15,177 bases of DNA, from positions 1 through 15,177 of the forward strand of contig JANTHA010000015.1 in NCBI GenBank assembly GCA_024762625.1, in the 5' to 3' direction. Position numbers and translations under genes: made by a program. Shown in pieces: positions 1 through 9,426 of the stretch. The notes under the pieces were generated by a model. That model was not told where the DNA came from. It saw nothing but the letters and a program-made list of their open reading frames with translations, and made no database searches. The first letter of the stretch is position 1. The number at the start of each line of letters is the position of its first letter. Source of the DNA: Thiotrichaceae bacterium. Lineage in GTDB: Bacteria > Pseudomonadota > Gammaproteobacteria > Thiotrichales > Thiotrichaceae.

Positions 1-355
1 GCTTCAGGCGAAAGATTCAAACTAACACCCTGGTTATTCGTTCAAGCTTATTTTATCTAGATGAGTGCTTGAATAAACTGAATAAAATTAAGTCTTTCAT
101 TTGATATATTGCGATTCTCAAGTAGCCGTTGGCCGCTCAGTAAATATTTTCCGGGCATGCGCATAACAGTTAATGTCCATACAAATAGCCTTCACAATCT
201 GAGCGTCTAAATAAATAGATAGATATTTGTTAGATATGAATTAGCGTCAATTAGCGCCGCGCCAAATAGATGAAACGCCAACAAGAAGAACGTCGAAACA
301 AAAACATTTCTTTTATCCTTATCTTAATTAAATATATTTAATAAATCCGAATACT
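1..355. other. gene-free leader region upstream of rho
   Basis: No convincing coding region is visible on either strand, and the trxA gene often found upstream of rho is not present here. Visible structure: an inverted pair TTCAAGC (41-47) / GCTTGAA (67-73) with a 19-nt loop and no T-run; a direct repeat AATTAGCG at 239-246 and 249-256; and a perfect A/T palindrome TTAAATATATTTAA at 328-341, ending 14 nt before the rho start. Long leaders before rho are known to take part in Rho autoregulation in other bacteria, so this may be a regulatory leader, but I could not pick a reliable promoter. Confidence 0.4.
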
Positions 356-1612
356 ATGAACCTCTCTGAACTTAAACAAAAATCGCCTAATGAAATTATA
401 GCCATCGCCAAAGAAAAAGGCGTTGATGGCATGTCCCGCGCACGTAAGCAGGACATTATATTCGCCATTTTAAAGGCAGCCGCAAAAGAAGGTGAGGATA
501 TATATGGCGATGGCGTTCTTGAAATACTTCAGGATGGATTTGGTTTTCTGCGATCCAGCGACAGCAACTATGTCGCTGGCGCTGATGATATCTATGTGTC
601 GCCAAGCCAGATCAGGCGCTTTGGCTTAAGAACAGGCGATACGGTTGCAGGTAAAATTCGCACCCCGAAAGATAATGAGCGTTATTTTGCCTTATTGAAA
701 GTTGACACAATCAACACAGAGCCGCCGGAGAATGCGCGCAACAAGATTCTGTTCGAGAACCTTACGCCATTGCATCCAGACGAGCGCATTCGTATGGAGC
801 GCGGCAATGGCAGTACCGAAGATATTACTGCGCGCGTTATAGATATTGTTGCTCCCGTTGGCAAAGGTCAGCGAGGCTTGATTATTGCGCCGCCCAAAGC
901 GGGCAAAACCATGATGTTGCAAAACATTGCGCAAAGCATTGCAACGAATCAGCCAGATGCTCACCTGATTGTTTTATTAATCGATGAGCGCCCTGAAGAA
1001 GTGACCGAAATGTCGCGAATGGTGCGCGGTGAAGTGGTCTCCTCAACCTTTGATGAACCTGCAACGCGGCACGTCCAGGTGGCCGAGATGGTTATCGAAA
1101 AGGCGAAACGACTGGTTGAGCATAAAAAGGATGTTATTATTCTGCTGGATTCGATTACTCGTTTGGCGCGCGCCTATAACACGGTTGTGCCTTCATCAGG
1201 CAAGGTGTTAACAGGGGGCGTGGACGCCAATGCGCTACATCGGCCCAAACGTTTTTTTGGCGCGGCGCGTAATCTTGAAGAAGGCGGCAGTCTGACCATT
1301 CTGGCGACGGCGTTGATTGACACCGGATCCAAAATGGATGAAGTTATTTATGAGGAATTTAAAGGCACAGGCAACTCGGAGATACATCTGGATCGCAAGA
1401 TTGCCGAAAAGCGCGTATTTCCAGCTATCAATGTTAATCGTTCTGGCACCCGTCGTGAAGAATTACTGGTTGGAGAAGATGAGCTACAATCGCTCTGGAT
1501 ACTGCGTAAATTCCTGCATCCAATGGATGAAGTGGAAGCCATGGAGTTTTTATTTGATAAATTGCAAAAAACCAAAACAAATGAAGAGTTTTTTAATACA
1601 ATGAAGGGCTAA
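356..1612 (+). CDS. rho: Transcription termination factor Rho
   Basis: Hexameric RNA-dependent ATPase/helicase that loads on C-rich nascent RNA and terminates transcription; cytoplasmic. At 418 residues it matches the usual length (E. coli about 419). The N-terminal helical part (1-47) is followed by the cold-shock-like RNA-binding domain with the DGFGFLRS motif (60-67). The ATPase core carries the P-loop APPKAGKT (178-185), the [10 protein letters not shown] segment, the [13 protein letters not shown]alker B region and the GKVLTGG secondary RNA-binding loop. The start gives the canonical MNLSELK beginning. There is no obvious Shine-Dalgarno sequence: the 30 nt before the ATG are A/T-rich with a short palindrome, so translation may be weak or regulated. 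No intrinsic terminator with a T-run follows, only a hairpin. Family assignment is certain. Confidence 0.99.
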   Translation: MNLSELKQKSPNEIIAIAKEKGVDGMSRARKQDIIFAILKAAAKEGEDIYGDGVLEILQDGFGFLRSSDSNYVAGADDIYVSPSQIRRFGLRTGDTVAGKIRTPKDNERYFALLKVDTINTEPPENARNKILFENLTPLHPDERIRMERGNGSTEDITARVIDIVAPVGKGQRGLIIAPPKAGKTMMLQNIAQSIATNQPDAHLIVLLIDERPEEVTEMSRMVRGEVVSSTFDEPATRHVQVAEMVIEKAKRLVEHKKDVIILLDSITRLARAYNTVVPSSGKVLTGGVDANALHRPKRFFGAARNLEEGGSLTILATALIDTGSKMDEVIYEEFKGTGNSEIHLDRKIAEKRVFPAINVNRSGTRREELLVGEDELQSLWILRKFLHPMDEVEAMEFLFDKLQKTKTNEEFFNTMKG

Positions 1613-1616
1613 CTCT

Positions 1617-1650
1617 GTCCGGCTTGAACCTTAGTTACAATAAGCTGGAC
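1617..1650 (+). other. hairpin after rho, no T-tract
   Basis: GTCCGGCTT (1617-1625) pairs with AAGCTGGAC (1642-1650) in RNA through nine pairs including one G-U, around a 16-nt loop. No run of T follows, so it is not a standard intrinsic terminator. It may protect the 3' end of rho mRNA or be chance. Confidence 0.35.
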
Positions 1651-1740
1651 TAATTAAAAAGAATTCTGACTATTGTTGAGTAGCATAAGGCGCAATTTTC
1701 AAAAAATCGAAGCACGCTGTAGCATACTGGAGTATAAAGG

Positions 1741-2130
1741 ATGGCATCAGAGCTGGAACTACGATGGTTAAAGGTTACTGAATTAAAAGGAGCAGCCAAA
1801 CATTTTGCGCTGTTTTGTAAGGAAGACATTCTACGACAGGCTGATCAGGAAGATTTTGATTTGAGCGTCTATCAGGACGCGGCGAAGTTGATAATTTCTA
1901 AACTGGATCGTTCCCAGACTCTTGAAAAACTGAGTAAGCGCATTGCTGCTGAGGCAGAAGAACTTTCTGCAACAGAAGGCCCGGAAACAATCGACGCGGA
2001 AACAAACAACACGGAAACAAACAACGCAGAGACTCTGGAAAATTTATCTAGTGAAAGCCCGGATATAATTGAAAATAAAATAAGCAATCAAGATCCCAGA
2101 ATTTCGGGGGAGCCGTCAAATGCTGATTAA
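1741..2130 (+). CDS. Hypothetical small acidic protein, overlapping the SMC-like ATPase gene
   Basis: I do not recognise this 129-residue protein. Residues 1-75 look helical and mixed-charge (LRWLKVTELKGAAKHFALF near the start); from about 76 on the chain is acidic, rich in E, T, N and S and probably disordered. No signal peptide or membrane segment is seen. Three 15-bp tandem copies (1982-2026) encode the repetitive ETxxA/ETNN stretch. The start is supported by GGAG at 1729-1732, 8 nt upstream. Its last 11 nt overlap the following ATPase gene, implying translational coupling and a shared function, for example as an accessory subunit or regulator of the ATPase. That role is inferred from position only. 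The lack of stops and the good ribosome-binding site argue it is real. Confidence 0.75.
   Translation: MASELELRWLKVTELKGAAKHFALFCKEDILRQADQEDFDLSVYQDAAKLIISKLDRSQTLEKLSKRIAAEAEELSATEGPETIDAETNNTETNNAETLENLSSESPDIIENKISNQDPRISGEPSNAD
1982..2026 (+). repeat. 15-bp in-frame tandem repeat, three copies
   Basis: Copies begin at 1982, 1997 and 2012, each starting CGGAAACAA. The last two share their first 14 bases (CGGAAACAAACAAC); the first is diverged in its second half. The period is five codons, so length change would keep the frame. It lies in the low-complexity tail of the small acidic protein. Confidence 0.85.
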
Positions 2131-4141
2131 ATCCCTGAAAGCGCTTGATTTTCGTAAATACAGCGACCTGTCTATCAATGACATTCCCGAAAAGGGCGTC
2201 ATTTCCGTAAGCGGCGCAAATGAATCCGGCAAGACCAGTATTGGAGAGGCTATTTGTTTTGCCTTGTTTGGCCGAACATTTGTGCTGGATGAAGAGAATA
2301 TTATCAAGTTGATCCGTTGGGGCAAGGATAGGGCTGAAGTTAGTCTGTTATTCGTAGGAAGCGATGATCAGGAATACAGGCTAACGCGAACGATTTCAAA
2401 ATCATCCGGTAAATTAGTCGACGCAAATACCGATACAGATGCTGAAAAAGATATTGCTAATAATAACCAGGCCGTACAGGAAGCTATTCATCAAAAGGAT
2501 GGCTCTGATGCTGTGACAACGGTAATGCTGGAAAAAATATCTGCTAGTACATCGTCTAATACAAATGCTAATACAAATGAAAAAGACGAATCCGGAATGT
2601 TTTTTTCAGGTACGCAACAGGTGGCTGAAGCGCTAGGAGCAGTCATAGGTTTTGATTATTCGGCCTTTGCTAACTCGTTTTATCTGGTGCAACGAGAATT
2701 AACGGCGCCTGATCCGAATAGCCACACCATCAAGCAAATGGCGGGTATTGGCGATTATGCCCGAATCAGCGATGATTTAATCAATGACCAGAAAGAAACG
2801 ATCGAGACTTTGCAGGAAGTTAACCCGCAATGTGCTGAACTCGAGGCGCAAATTAGCGAAATAAATCTGGATGAGACCTGGTTGCCTGAATTGATTGAAG
2901 GCGCAGAAACACTTGAGTCTGAACAGCGTGATAAAACCCGCCTGCTGGAGGCGCTGGATGACGGCGTGGAAAGCTATGCAAACAATATCAGGCCTTTTAA
3001 AAGCGCCCAGAGAATCAGATCATTTTTTGGTTTTTTATCTGTTCTTTTGCTGCCCCTGGTGATTTTATCGTGGGTGTTATGGGGTTTGTTGCGCTATTCC
3101 CCCGAGACCTTGATGAACCTGTTTGCCGGAAATTTTGCAGATCTGTTATCGGGTTTTAGTCAATGGGCCAATCATTGGTTGTTGCCCACGGCGATAATCT
3201 TATCCCTGCTTTTATTATTAGGCTTTTTCTTGCGGTTTAGCACAAAAAGAAAAATGGCGCAGCTAAATGAAATCGCCGGAGACTTTTCTCGTCACTTAAA
3301 TACTGGTTACAGGCATGTCACTACCGAGGTGGAAACACTGCTGCCGGAGCGCGTGGTGCAGATGCTTCAGGAAAAAAGACCAGCAGCGCAAACGTTGCTG
3401 ATTTTACCACCCCGCGAACAGTTCAGTAATATCGGGCAATTAGTCGAAGTAAGTCATGATTACCAGGCGGATAGCGAAGAGGTCAGGGCGGCGGTCAGGC
3501 GTATTGATGACGTGTTAAATAAGCAGAATGATGAAATCAGTCATATCAATGAATCCTTGCAGTCAGATATCCAGCTTGAAAAGGAGCGTTCGGACGCCGC
3601 AGGCGAATTACGATCCCAACTGATTAGGCTGCAAAAAGTAGTCAAGGTCTGTGAACATAATATTAAAGTGCAGAATGCCGGTGTGGAGATGTTAAAACGC
3701 GCGGCGAATGACTCAATAGATAGTTTCAACGCCAATATAGCCAGGACATCCGCCAAAACCTTACCAAAATTCACTGAAGGTCGCTATCACAAAGTCAAAA
3801 TTGATGATGATCTGAATGTGCAGGTGTTTTCGGATGAAAAAGAAGGCTATATGGACTTTGATGAAATATCATCGGGCACCCAGCGACAGATCATGCTGGC
3901 CTTGCGCATGGCCATGTCAGAAGAATTGGCCAGAAATACGGGTAATGAAAAACAGTTTATATTCCTTGATGAGCCTTTTGCTTTCTTTGATCAATGGCGC
4001 ACCAGGGCGACATTAAGCGCATTGCCGGAAGTGAGCGAGGTGATTAGCCAGGTATGGGTAGTCGCACAGGAATTCCCTGAAGATTCCGGCGTTGACAAGA
4101 CCATAGAATGCCCGCTGGATGAAGAAGTTTTGAATGTCTAG
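2120..4141 (+). CDS. Membrane-anchored SMC/Rad50-like ATPase
   Basis: A 673-residue split ABC-type ATPase of the SMC/Rad50/SbcC class. The N-lobe has the Walker A motif GANESGKT (32-39) and a Q-loop-like FYLVQRE (Q191). Helical, probably coiled-coil stretches follow (about 220-300 and 375-545), separated by two hydrophobic segments, about 302-324 and 353-372, which look like a transmembrane hairpin in place of the hinge. The C-lobe has the signature SSGTQRQ (584-590), Walker B FIFLDEPF (613-620, D617/E618) and a D-loop-like AFFD. The usual switch histidine after Walker B appears replaced (VVAQEF, 647-652). Low-complexity insertions lie near 100-120 and 141-158. At 673 residues it is much shorter than SbcC or Rad50. 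GGGGGAG (2106-2112) supports the ATG. The membrane hairpin would leave both ATPase lobes in the cytoplasm. DNA repair, chromosome maintenance or defence are all possible; the actual role is unknown. No partner nuclease is adjacent. Confidence 0.85.
   Translation: MLIKSLKALDFRKYSDLSINDIPEKGVISVSGANESGKTSIGEAICFALFGRTFVLDEENIIKLIRWGKDRAEVSLLFVGSDDQEYRLTRTISKSSGKLVDANTDTDAEKDIANNNQAVQEAIHQKDGSDAVTTVMLEKISASTSSNTNANTNEKDESGMFFSGTQQVAEALGAVIGFDYSAFANSFYLVQRELTAPDPNSHTIKQMAGIGDYARISDDLINDQKETIETLQEVNPQCAELEAQISEINLDETWLPELIEGAETLESEQRDKTRLLEALDDGVESYANNIRPFKSAQRIRSFFGFLSVLLLPLVILSWVLWGLLRYSPETLMNLFAGNFADLLSGFSQWANHWLLPTAIILSLLLLLGFFLRFSTKRKMAQLNEIAGDFSRHLNTGYRHVTTEVETLLPERVVQMLQEKRPAAQTLLILPPREQFSNIGQLVEVSHDYQADSEEVRAAVRRIDDVLNKQNDEISHINESLQSDIQLEKERSDAAGELRSQLIRLQKVVKVCEHNIKVQNAGVEMLKRAANDSIDSFNANIARTSAKTLPKFTEGRYHKVKIDDDLNVQVFSDEKEGYMDFDEISSGTQRQIMLALRMAMSEELARNTGNEKQFIFLDEPFAFFDQWRTRATLSALPEVSEVISQVWVVAQEFPEDSGVDKTIECPLDEEVLNV
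2556..2579 (+). repeat. 12-bp perfect tandem duplication inside the ATPase gene
   Basis: CTAATACAAATG occurs twice head to tail, encoding the repeated NTNA/NTNE residues of a serine/threonine/asparagine-rich insertion around residues 147-154. It is in frame and resembles a recent slippage expansion in a surface loop. Confidence 0.8.
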
Positions 4142-4284
4142 CAATTTGTGTTTAACTAAGTGTTTAATTACATAAGCTCTGAATACCTCATGATTGGTTT
4201 ATACTGGCTAAAAGCGCCGCTATTTTCTCAACCTGATTCCAGGCAGGCTAAACAGAGTTTCCTAAATGGTATTTTCCGTAAAAT

Positions 4285-5568
4285 ATGACCCAGGCCTTAC
4301 GCATACCCGCCAGTGAGCACGGTATAAACCCTCGAGAGATAGATAAAAGAGCGCGAACTATTCTGAATTCGTTGTCTGACGCGGGTTATGAGGCTTATCT
4401 GGTTGGCGGTGGCGTGCGTGATTTATTACTTGGCAAACACCCTAAAGATTTCGATATCGCCACGAACGCTACGCCTGAACAGGTCAAAAAGACCTTGCCA
4501 TCAACACGCATCATTGGTCGCCGTTTCCGCCTTGCGCATGTGCACTTTGGTCGTGAGTATTTTGAGGTAGCGACCTTTCGCGCGCCTCATGATGAAAGCG
4601 ATAAGGGGCAGGTTGGGCGGGATGGGCGCATTACGCATGATAATGTCTTCGGCAATATGGAGCAGGATGCGGTGCGCCGCGATTTTACCGTTAATGCGCT
4701 TTTTTATGATCTTAAAACAGCTGAAGTGATTGATTTTACTGGTGGTATTGATGACCTTAACCAGCGTCAGTTACGCATGATCGGCGACCCGGTTACTCGC
4801 TATCGCGAAGATCCGGTGCGAATGTTGCGCGCAATACGTTTTGCGGCCAAGCTTGACCTTGAACTGGAGCCCAATACAGAAGCGCCGATTCGTGAGCTAT
4901 CTCCCTTGCTGGCCAATATCGCGCCAGCCCGTTTGTTTGAGGAGGTGCTTAAGTTGTTTCACAGCGGCAAGGCGCTTGCCGTACTGGACAAACTCCGTGA
5001 ATACCATCTTTTTAAGTTGTTATTTCCCCAGGCAGAAGCAAGTTTGCTGGAAGAAGAGCCAGAGGGTAATTATGCGCGTCTGGTTTATGCCGCGCTAGGC
5101 AACACGGATAAACGCATCAAGGCGGGCAAGCCGGTTAATCCGGCGTTCTTGTTCGCCGTGTTTCTCTGGAAACGCGTACAGGAGGGGTCAGCAATGTATA
5201 GAGAGCTGGGGAATCCGGTCTTGCAGTCCGTACAAATGGCGGCTAGCGATGCATTTTCAGAGCAGGTGAAAACCATTGCCGTACCGCGTCGATTCAGCAA
5301 TGTGACGCGAGAAATCTGGGTGATGCAGGGACGTTTTAATTTCAAAAACCAGCGTCGTGTAATGAATTTTCTGAGCTACAAGCGTTTCCGCGCGGCCTAT
5401 GATTTTTTGTGTTTGCGCGCCCAGTCAGGAGAAGCTGTCGAAGAGGATTGTCAGTGGTGGACTTTAATTCAGGAAGTGGATGAAGAAGAAAAAATAGCCA
5501 TGTGCCGGAAGGTAGCGCCACAGAGTAGAGGCAGACGGCGTCATAAAAAGCGGCGTAATACCCATTGA
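4285..5568 (+). CDS. pcnB: Poly(A) polymerase I
   Basis: Adds 3' poly(A) tails to RNA and so promotes decay by exonucleases; class II nucleotidyltransferase fold. The 427-residue protein shows LVGGGVRDLLLG followed by DFDIATNA (metal ligands D55 and D57), RRDFTVNALFYD (131-142) and REDPVRMLRAIRFAAKL (174-190). The VNPAFLFA segment and the arginine/lysine-rich tail RGRRRHKKRRN near the end favour PcnB over the related CCA-adding enzyme, as does adjacency to folK. An in-frame TAA six nt before the ATG (4279-4281) makes this the first possible ATG start. The upstream ribosome-binding site is weak. A 143-nt gap separates it from the ATPase gene, so it may have its own promoter; none is convincing. 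Its stop codon overlaps the folK start. Confidence 0.96.
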   Translation: MTQALRIPASEHGINPREIDKRARTILNSLSDAGYEAYLVGGGVRDLLLGKHPKDFDIATNATPEQVKKTLPSTRIIGRRFRLAHVHFGREYFEVATFRAPHDESDKGQVGRDGRITHDNVFGNMEQDAVRRDFTVNALFYDLKTAEVIDFTGGIDDLNQRQLRMIGDPVTRYREDPVRMLRAIRFAAKLDLELEPNTEAPIRELSPLLANIAPARLFEEVLKLFHSGKALAVLDKLREYHLFKLLFPQAEASLLEEEPEGNYARLVYAALGNTDKRIKAGKPVNPAFLFAVFLWKRVQEGSAMYRELGNPVLQSVQMAASDAFSEQVKTIAVPRRFSNVTREIWVMQGRFNFKNQRRVMNFLSYKRFRAAYDFLCLRAQSGEAVEEDCQWWTLIQEVDEEEKIAMCRKVAPQSRGRRRHKKRRNTH

Positions 5569-6107
5569 GCAGGCAAAGCGATAATGTTGTTTGCTATGTG
5601 GGTATGGGTGGTAATCTTGGCGATTCGAAGGCTTATCTCACTAATGCGCTCGAGGCCCTGCGATCCAGCAAGGAAATTGATTCATTACGGGTATCACCGT
5701 TTTATCGCAGCAAACCGCATGGTCCACAGGATCAACCCGATTATCTGAACGCTGTGGTCGCTTTTGAAACTGTGCTCGGAGCGGAACAGCTACTCAATCT
5801 ATTGCAAAAAATTGAAACCGATAATCAACGCGTCCGCGATGGCGTTGTTCGTTGGGGCGCGCGTACACTGGATCTTGATTTGCTGTTTTATGGCGATGAG
5901 AAAATTAATACGCATCGTCTGACTGTGCCGCACCCCAGGATATGTGAACGGCCTTTTGTGTTGTTTCCGCTGGCTGATTTACTCGGTGCTGCCGTACAGC
6001 ACTTGAAAATCAATCATGACGTCGCTATAAAAGATTGTATTGACAGGCTGACATTGGAAGATCGACGCGATACCATCCGCTTAAAGAGTCCCGGCATTTA
6101 TGAGTAA
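5565..6107 (+). CDS. folK: 2-amino-4-hydroxy-6-hydroxymethyldihydropteridine pyrophosphokinase
   Basis: Transfers pyrophosphate from ATP to 6-hydroxymethyl-7,8-dihydropterin in folate synthesis; cytoplasmic. It has the family features YVGMGGNLGD near the start, SPFYRSKPHGPQDQPDYLNAV (44-64, pterin/ATP site) and the signature RWGARTLDLDLL, with magnesium ligands D103 and D105. The only sensible start is TTG at 5565, whose last two bases open the pcnB stop TGA (a TTGA overlap); no ATG or GTG lies in frame before the conserved N-terminal strand. No strong Shine-Dalgarno sequence is seen, so translation probably relies on coupling to pcnB. The roughly 20-residue C-terminal extension (160-180) is slightly longer than in E. 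coli. It overlaps panB by 8 nt. Confidence 0.95.
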   Translation: MSRQSDNVVCYVGMGGNLGDSKAYLTNALEALRSSKEIDSLRVSPFYRSKPHGPQDQPDYLNAVVAFETVLGAEQLLNLLQKIETDNQRVRDGVVRWGARTLDLDLLFYGDEKINTHRLTVPHPRICERPFVLFPLADLLGAAVQHLKINHDVAIKDCIDRLTLEDRRDTIRLKSPGIYE

Positions 6108-6897
6108 ACAGATCACCGTAAAAACCATTCGTAAAATGAAGCAGGATGGTGAAAAGATTGTTTCATTAACGGCCTATGATGCAAGCTTTGCGCGCATTAT
6201 TGATGAGCAAGGCGTTGACATCGTTTTGATCGGGGACTCCCTAGGCATGGTTATGCAGGGGCACGATTCCACCGTGCCGGTAACGGTAGATGATATTGTT
6301 TACCATTCAAAATCAGTTGCTCCGCAATGCAGGCGCGCTTTGGTGATGGCGGATTTGCCGTTTATGAGCTACACCAGCCCGGATCAGGCGATTGGCAACG
6401 CAGCACGTCTGATGCAGGAAGGTTTGGCGCAAATCGTCAAGCTTGAAGGCGGCGAAGCGCAACTGGATACTGTCCGTCATATGACGCGCCATGGCGTACC
6501 GGTATGCGCGCACCTCGGTTTGACGCCGCAAACCGTCCATAAATTGGGCGGTTATCGGGTGCAGGGGCGAGATCAGGCCGTGGCGAAACAAATGCTGTCA
6601 GACGCGCTGGCGCTACAGGATGCGGGCGCGGATGCGCTGGTGCTGGAGTGTGTTCCGGTTGCGCTTGCTGAAAAAATCACCCAGGAGCTTGAAATACCAA
6701 CCATCGGCATTGGAGCGGGGCGGGTTTGTGATGGTCAGGTGCTGGTATTGCAGGATATGATAGGCATTTCTTCACTTGCGCCCAGATTTACCGCTGATTT
6801 CCTTGCAGAAGGGCGCACGATTCAGGAAGCGATCGCGGCTTATGTAAGCGCGGTTCGCAACGAGAGTTTCCCAAGCGATGAGCAATGTTTTTTCTAG
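6100..6897 (+). CDS. panB: 3-methyl-2-oxobutanoate hydroxymethyltransferase
   Basis: First committed step of pantothenate synthesis: moves a one-carbon unit from 5,10-methylene-THF to 2-oxoisovalerate, giving ketopantoate. The 265-residue TIM-barrel protein shows LIGDSLGMVMQGHDSTVPVT (43-62; D46 metal ligand), MADLPFMSY (D85), KLEGG (K114/E116), HLGLTPQ (H138) and LECVP with the probable catalytic base E183. The start lies inside the end of folK (8-nt overlap) with AAAGAG at 6083-6088 upstream. The gene abuts panC with no intervening base. All key residues are present. Confidence 0.98.
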   Translation: MSKQITVKTIRKMKQDGEKIVSLTAYDASFARIIDEQGVDIVLIGDSLGMVMQGHDSTVPVTVDDIVYHSKSVAPQCRRALVMADLPFMSYTSPDQAIGNAARLMQEGLAQIVKLEGGEAQLDTVRHMTRHGVPVCAHLGLTPQTVHKLGGYRVQGRDQAVAKQMLSDALALQDAGADALVLECVPVALAEKITQELEIPTIGIGAGRVCDGQVLVLQDMIGISSLAPRFTADFLAEGRTIQEAIAAYVSAVRNESFPSDEQCFF

Positions 6898-7743
6898 ATG
6901 ATTCAGGCTAATGACAAAGACGCACTGCGCGTTGTGATGCGCGGTTATCAAGCTAATGGCGAAACCACTGCGTTTGTTCCGACGCTGGGGAATCTGCATG
7001 ATGGTCACTTATCGCTGGTGCGCAAGGCGCAAGATGTCGCCGATCGCGTTGTGGTGTCGATTTTTATCAACCCGACACAGTTCGACAGGGCGGAAGACCT
7101 AGCTGCCTACCCAAGAACGATGGAAGCCGATTTATCGTTGTTGAAAAAAGAGAATGTTGATCTTGTGTTTTTGCCGCAAGCGGAAGAAATGTATCCAAAA
7201 GGCAATGCAACGCGGGTTGAGGTTGATGGCATTAGCGAAATACTGGAGGGCGATTCTCGCCCAGGTCATTTTTCGGGTGTGGCTACTATTGTCGCCAAGT
7301 TGTTTAACCTGGTGCGGCCGGATATCTCCATATTTGGCGAAAAGGACTATCAGCAACTCATGTTGATTCGCCGCATGCAGCAGGATCTTGATTTCGGTAT
7401 AGAGATCATCTCGGCGCCAACTGCGCGGGAGCCAAGCGGGCTAGCGATGAGTTCGCGCAATAATTATCTGGATGAAGCACAGCGCAATGAAATCGCCCCT
7501 GGTTTGTATGCCGAATTGTGTAAAATCCGCGATAGTATACAATCAGGAGAGCGGGATTATCCTGCTTTGCAGGCGCAAAGCGCAGAAAACCTGAACCGCA
7601 AGGGTTTTCGCACAGACTATATAGAAGTGCGCAATGCGAACGATTTATCGCTTGCGCAGTCCAATGATCAGGAGCTGGTTATTCTGGTTTCCGCGTGGTT
7701 GGGCAAGGCTCGCTTGATTGATAACTTAACCGTAACGCTGTAA
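6898..7743 (+). CDS. panC: Pantothenate synthetase (pantoate--beta-alanine ligase)
   Basis: ATP-dependent condensation of pantoate with beta-alanine. The 281-residue length is typical. The N-terminal Rossmann domain has VPTLGNLHDGH with the HIGH-like HDGH (34-37), FINPTQF (56-62), GHFSGVATIVAKLFNLV (123-139) and GEKDYQQ (147-153). GLAMSSRN (181-188) is the KMSKS-like loop. The start directly follows the panB stop, so translation is likely coupled. The two substrates come from the panB route (through ketopantoate reductase, encoded elsewhere) and from panD, the next gene. Confidence 0.98.
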   Translation: MIQANDKDALRVVMRGYQANGETTAFVPTLGNLHDGHLSLVRKAQDVADRVVVSIFINPTQFDRAEDLAAYPRTMEADLSLLKKENVDLVFLPQAEEMYPKGNATRVEVDGISEILEGDSRPGHFSGVATIVAKLFNLVRPDISIFGEKDYQQLMLIRRMQQDLDFGIEIISAPTAREPSGLAMSSRNNYLDEAQRNEIAPGLYAELCKIRDSIQSGERDYPALQAQSAENLNRKGFRTDYIEVRNANDLSLAQSNDQELVILVSAWLGKARLIDNLTVTL

Positions 7744-7813
7744 AACATGAAGCTGCTGTAGATATGAAGCTATAGATGCGTTGCTTTTCACGACACATGA
7801 TAGGTGATGATTG

Positions 7814-8194
7814 ATGAATCTGACTTTACTTAAATCAAAACTGCATCGGGCGACCGTGACTCATTCAGAGCTGGATTATGAGGGTTCCTGCGCGATAGAC
7901 CTTGATTTGCTGGAACTTGCGGGGATTCGCGAGTATGAGCAGCTTCATATCTACAATGTGAGCAATGGCGAGCGTTTCATTACCTATGCAATTGTCGCGG
8001 AAGCAGGCTCCGGAACCATTTCGGTTAATGGCGCAGCGGCGCACAAGGCCAACCCAGGTGATAAAATCATAATCTGCACCTATGCAGAAATGAGCGAAAC
8101 AGAAGCTGATAAATTCAAGCCTGTGCTGGTGTATCTGGACGATAATAACAAGGTTGAGCGCACCTCGAATAAAATTTCCATGCAGGCGGCTTGA
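7814..8194 (+). CDS. panD: Aspartate 1-decarboxylase precursor
   Basis: Pyruvoyl enzyme making beta-alanine from aspartate. With the ATG at 7814 the protein is 126 residues and the self-cleavage site falls at Gly24-Ser25 (YEGSCAID), exactly as in E. coli PanD; K9, R54, T57 and Y58 also fall at canonical positions. An in-frame TTG three bases earlier is therefore rejected as start. AGGTGA (7802-7807) is well placed. It follows panC by 70 nt without a visible terminator, so it is probably in the same operon, completing panB-panC-panD. Downstream it faces tgt convergently. Confidence 0.98.
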   Translation: MNLTLLKSKLHRATVTHSELDYEGSCAIDLDLLELAGIREYEQLHIYNVSNGERFITYAIVAEAGSGTISVNGAAAHKANPGDKIIICTYAEMSETEADKFKPVLVYLDDNNKVERTSNKISMQAA

Positions 8195-8245
8195 TAATCA
8201 TATTTCGCAACTGCTATTGATCGAAGGGATAGCGTGTCAGCGTAT

Positions 8246-8257
8246 ATCAATATTGAT
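8246..8257. repeat. 12-bp perfect palindrome between convergent genes
   Basis: ATCAATATTGAT lies in the 76-nt gap between panD and the end of tgt. It is A/T-rich and without a T-run, so it is a weak terminator at best and could be chance or a protein-binding site. Confidence 0.4.
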
Positions 8258-8270
8258 TATTAGATAAAAT

Positions 8271-9386
<1,116 letters not shown>

Positions 9387-9397
9387 TTAAATGGGTG

Positions 9398-9426
9398 ATT
9401 ATAAATAGATTCCAATCATAAACCTA
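9398..9426 (-). promoter_or_regulatory. possible tgt promoter spanning the end of the inserted element
   Basis: Read on the minus strand there is a perfect TATAAT (9398-9403), about 30 nt before the tgt start codon. With a 17-nt spacer the -35 position (TAGGTT, 9421-9426) falls across the target duplication and the terminal inverted repeat of the element; it matches consensus poorly. The -10 is good, the -35 is not, so the call is tentative. Confidence 0.35.

Noticed and set aside
1..60. Open frame at the left edge as the tail of an upstream gene such as trxA
   Set aside because: Neither of the short frames reaching the edge resembles a thioredoxin C-terminus, and the region's composition looks non-coding.
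4177..4205. Possible promoter (TATACT at 4200-4205) before pcnB
   Set aside because: No acceptable -35 at 16-18 nt and no extended -10; a single box match in A/T-rich sequence is not enough.
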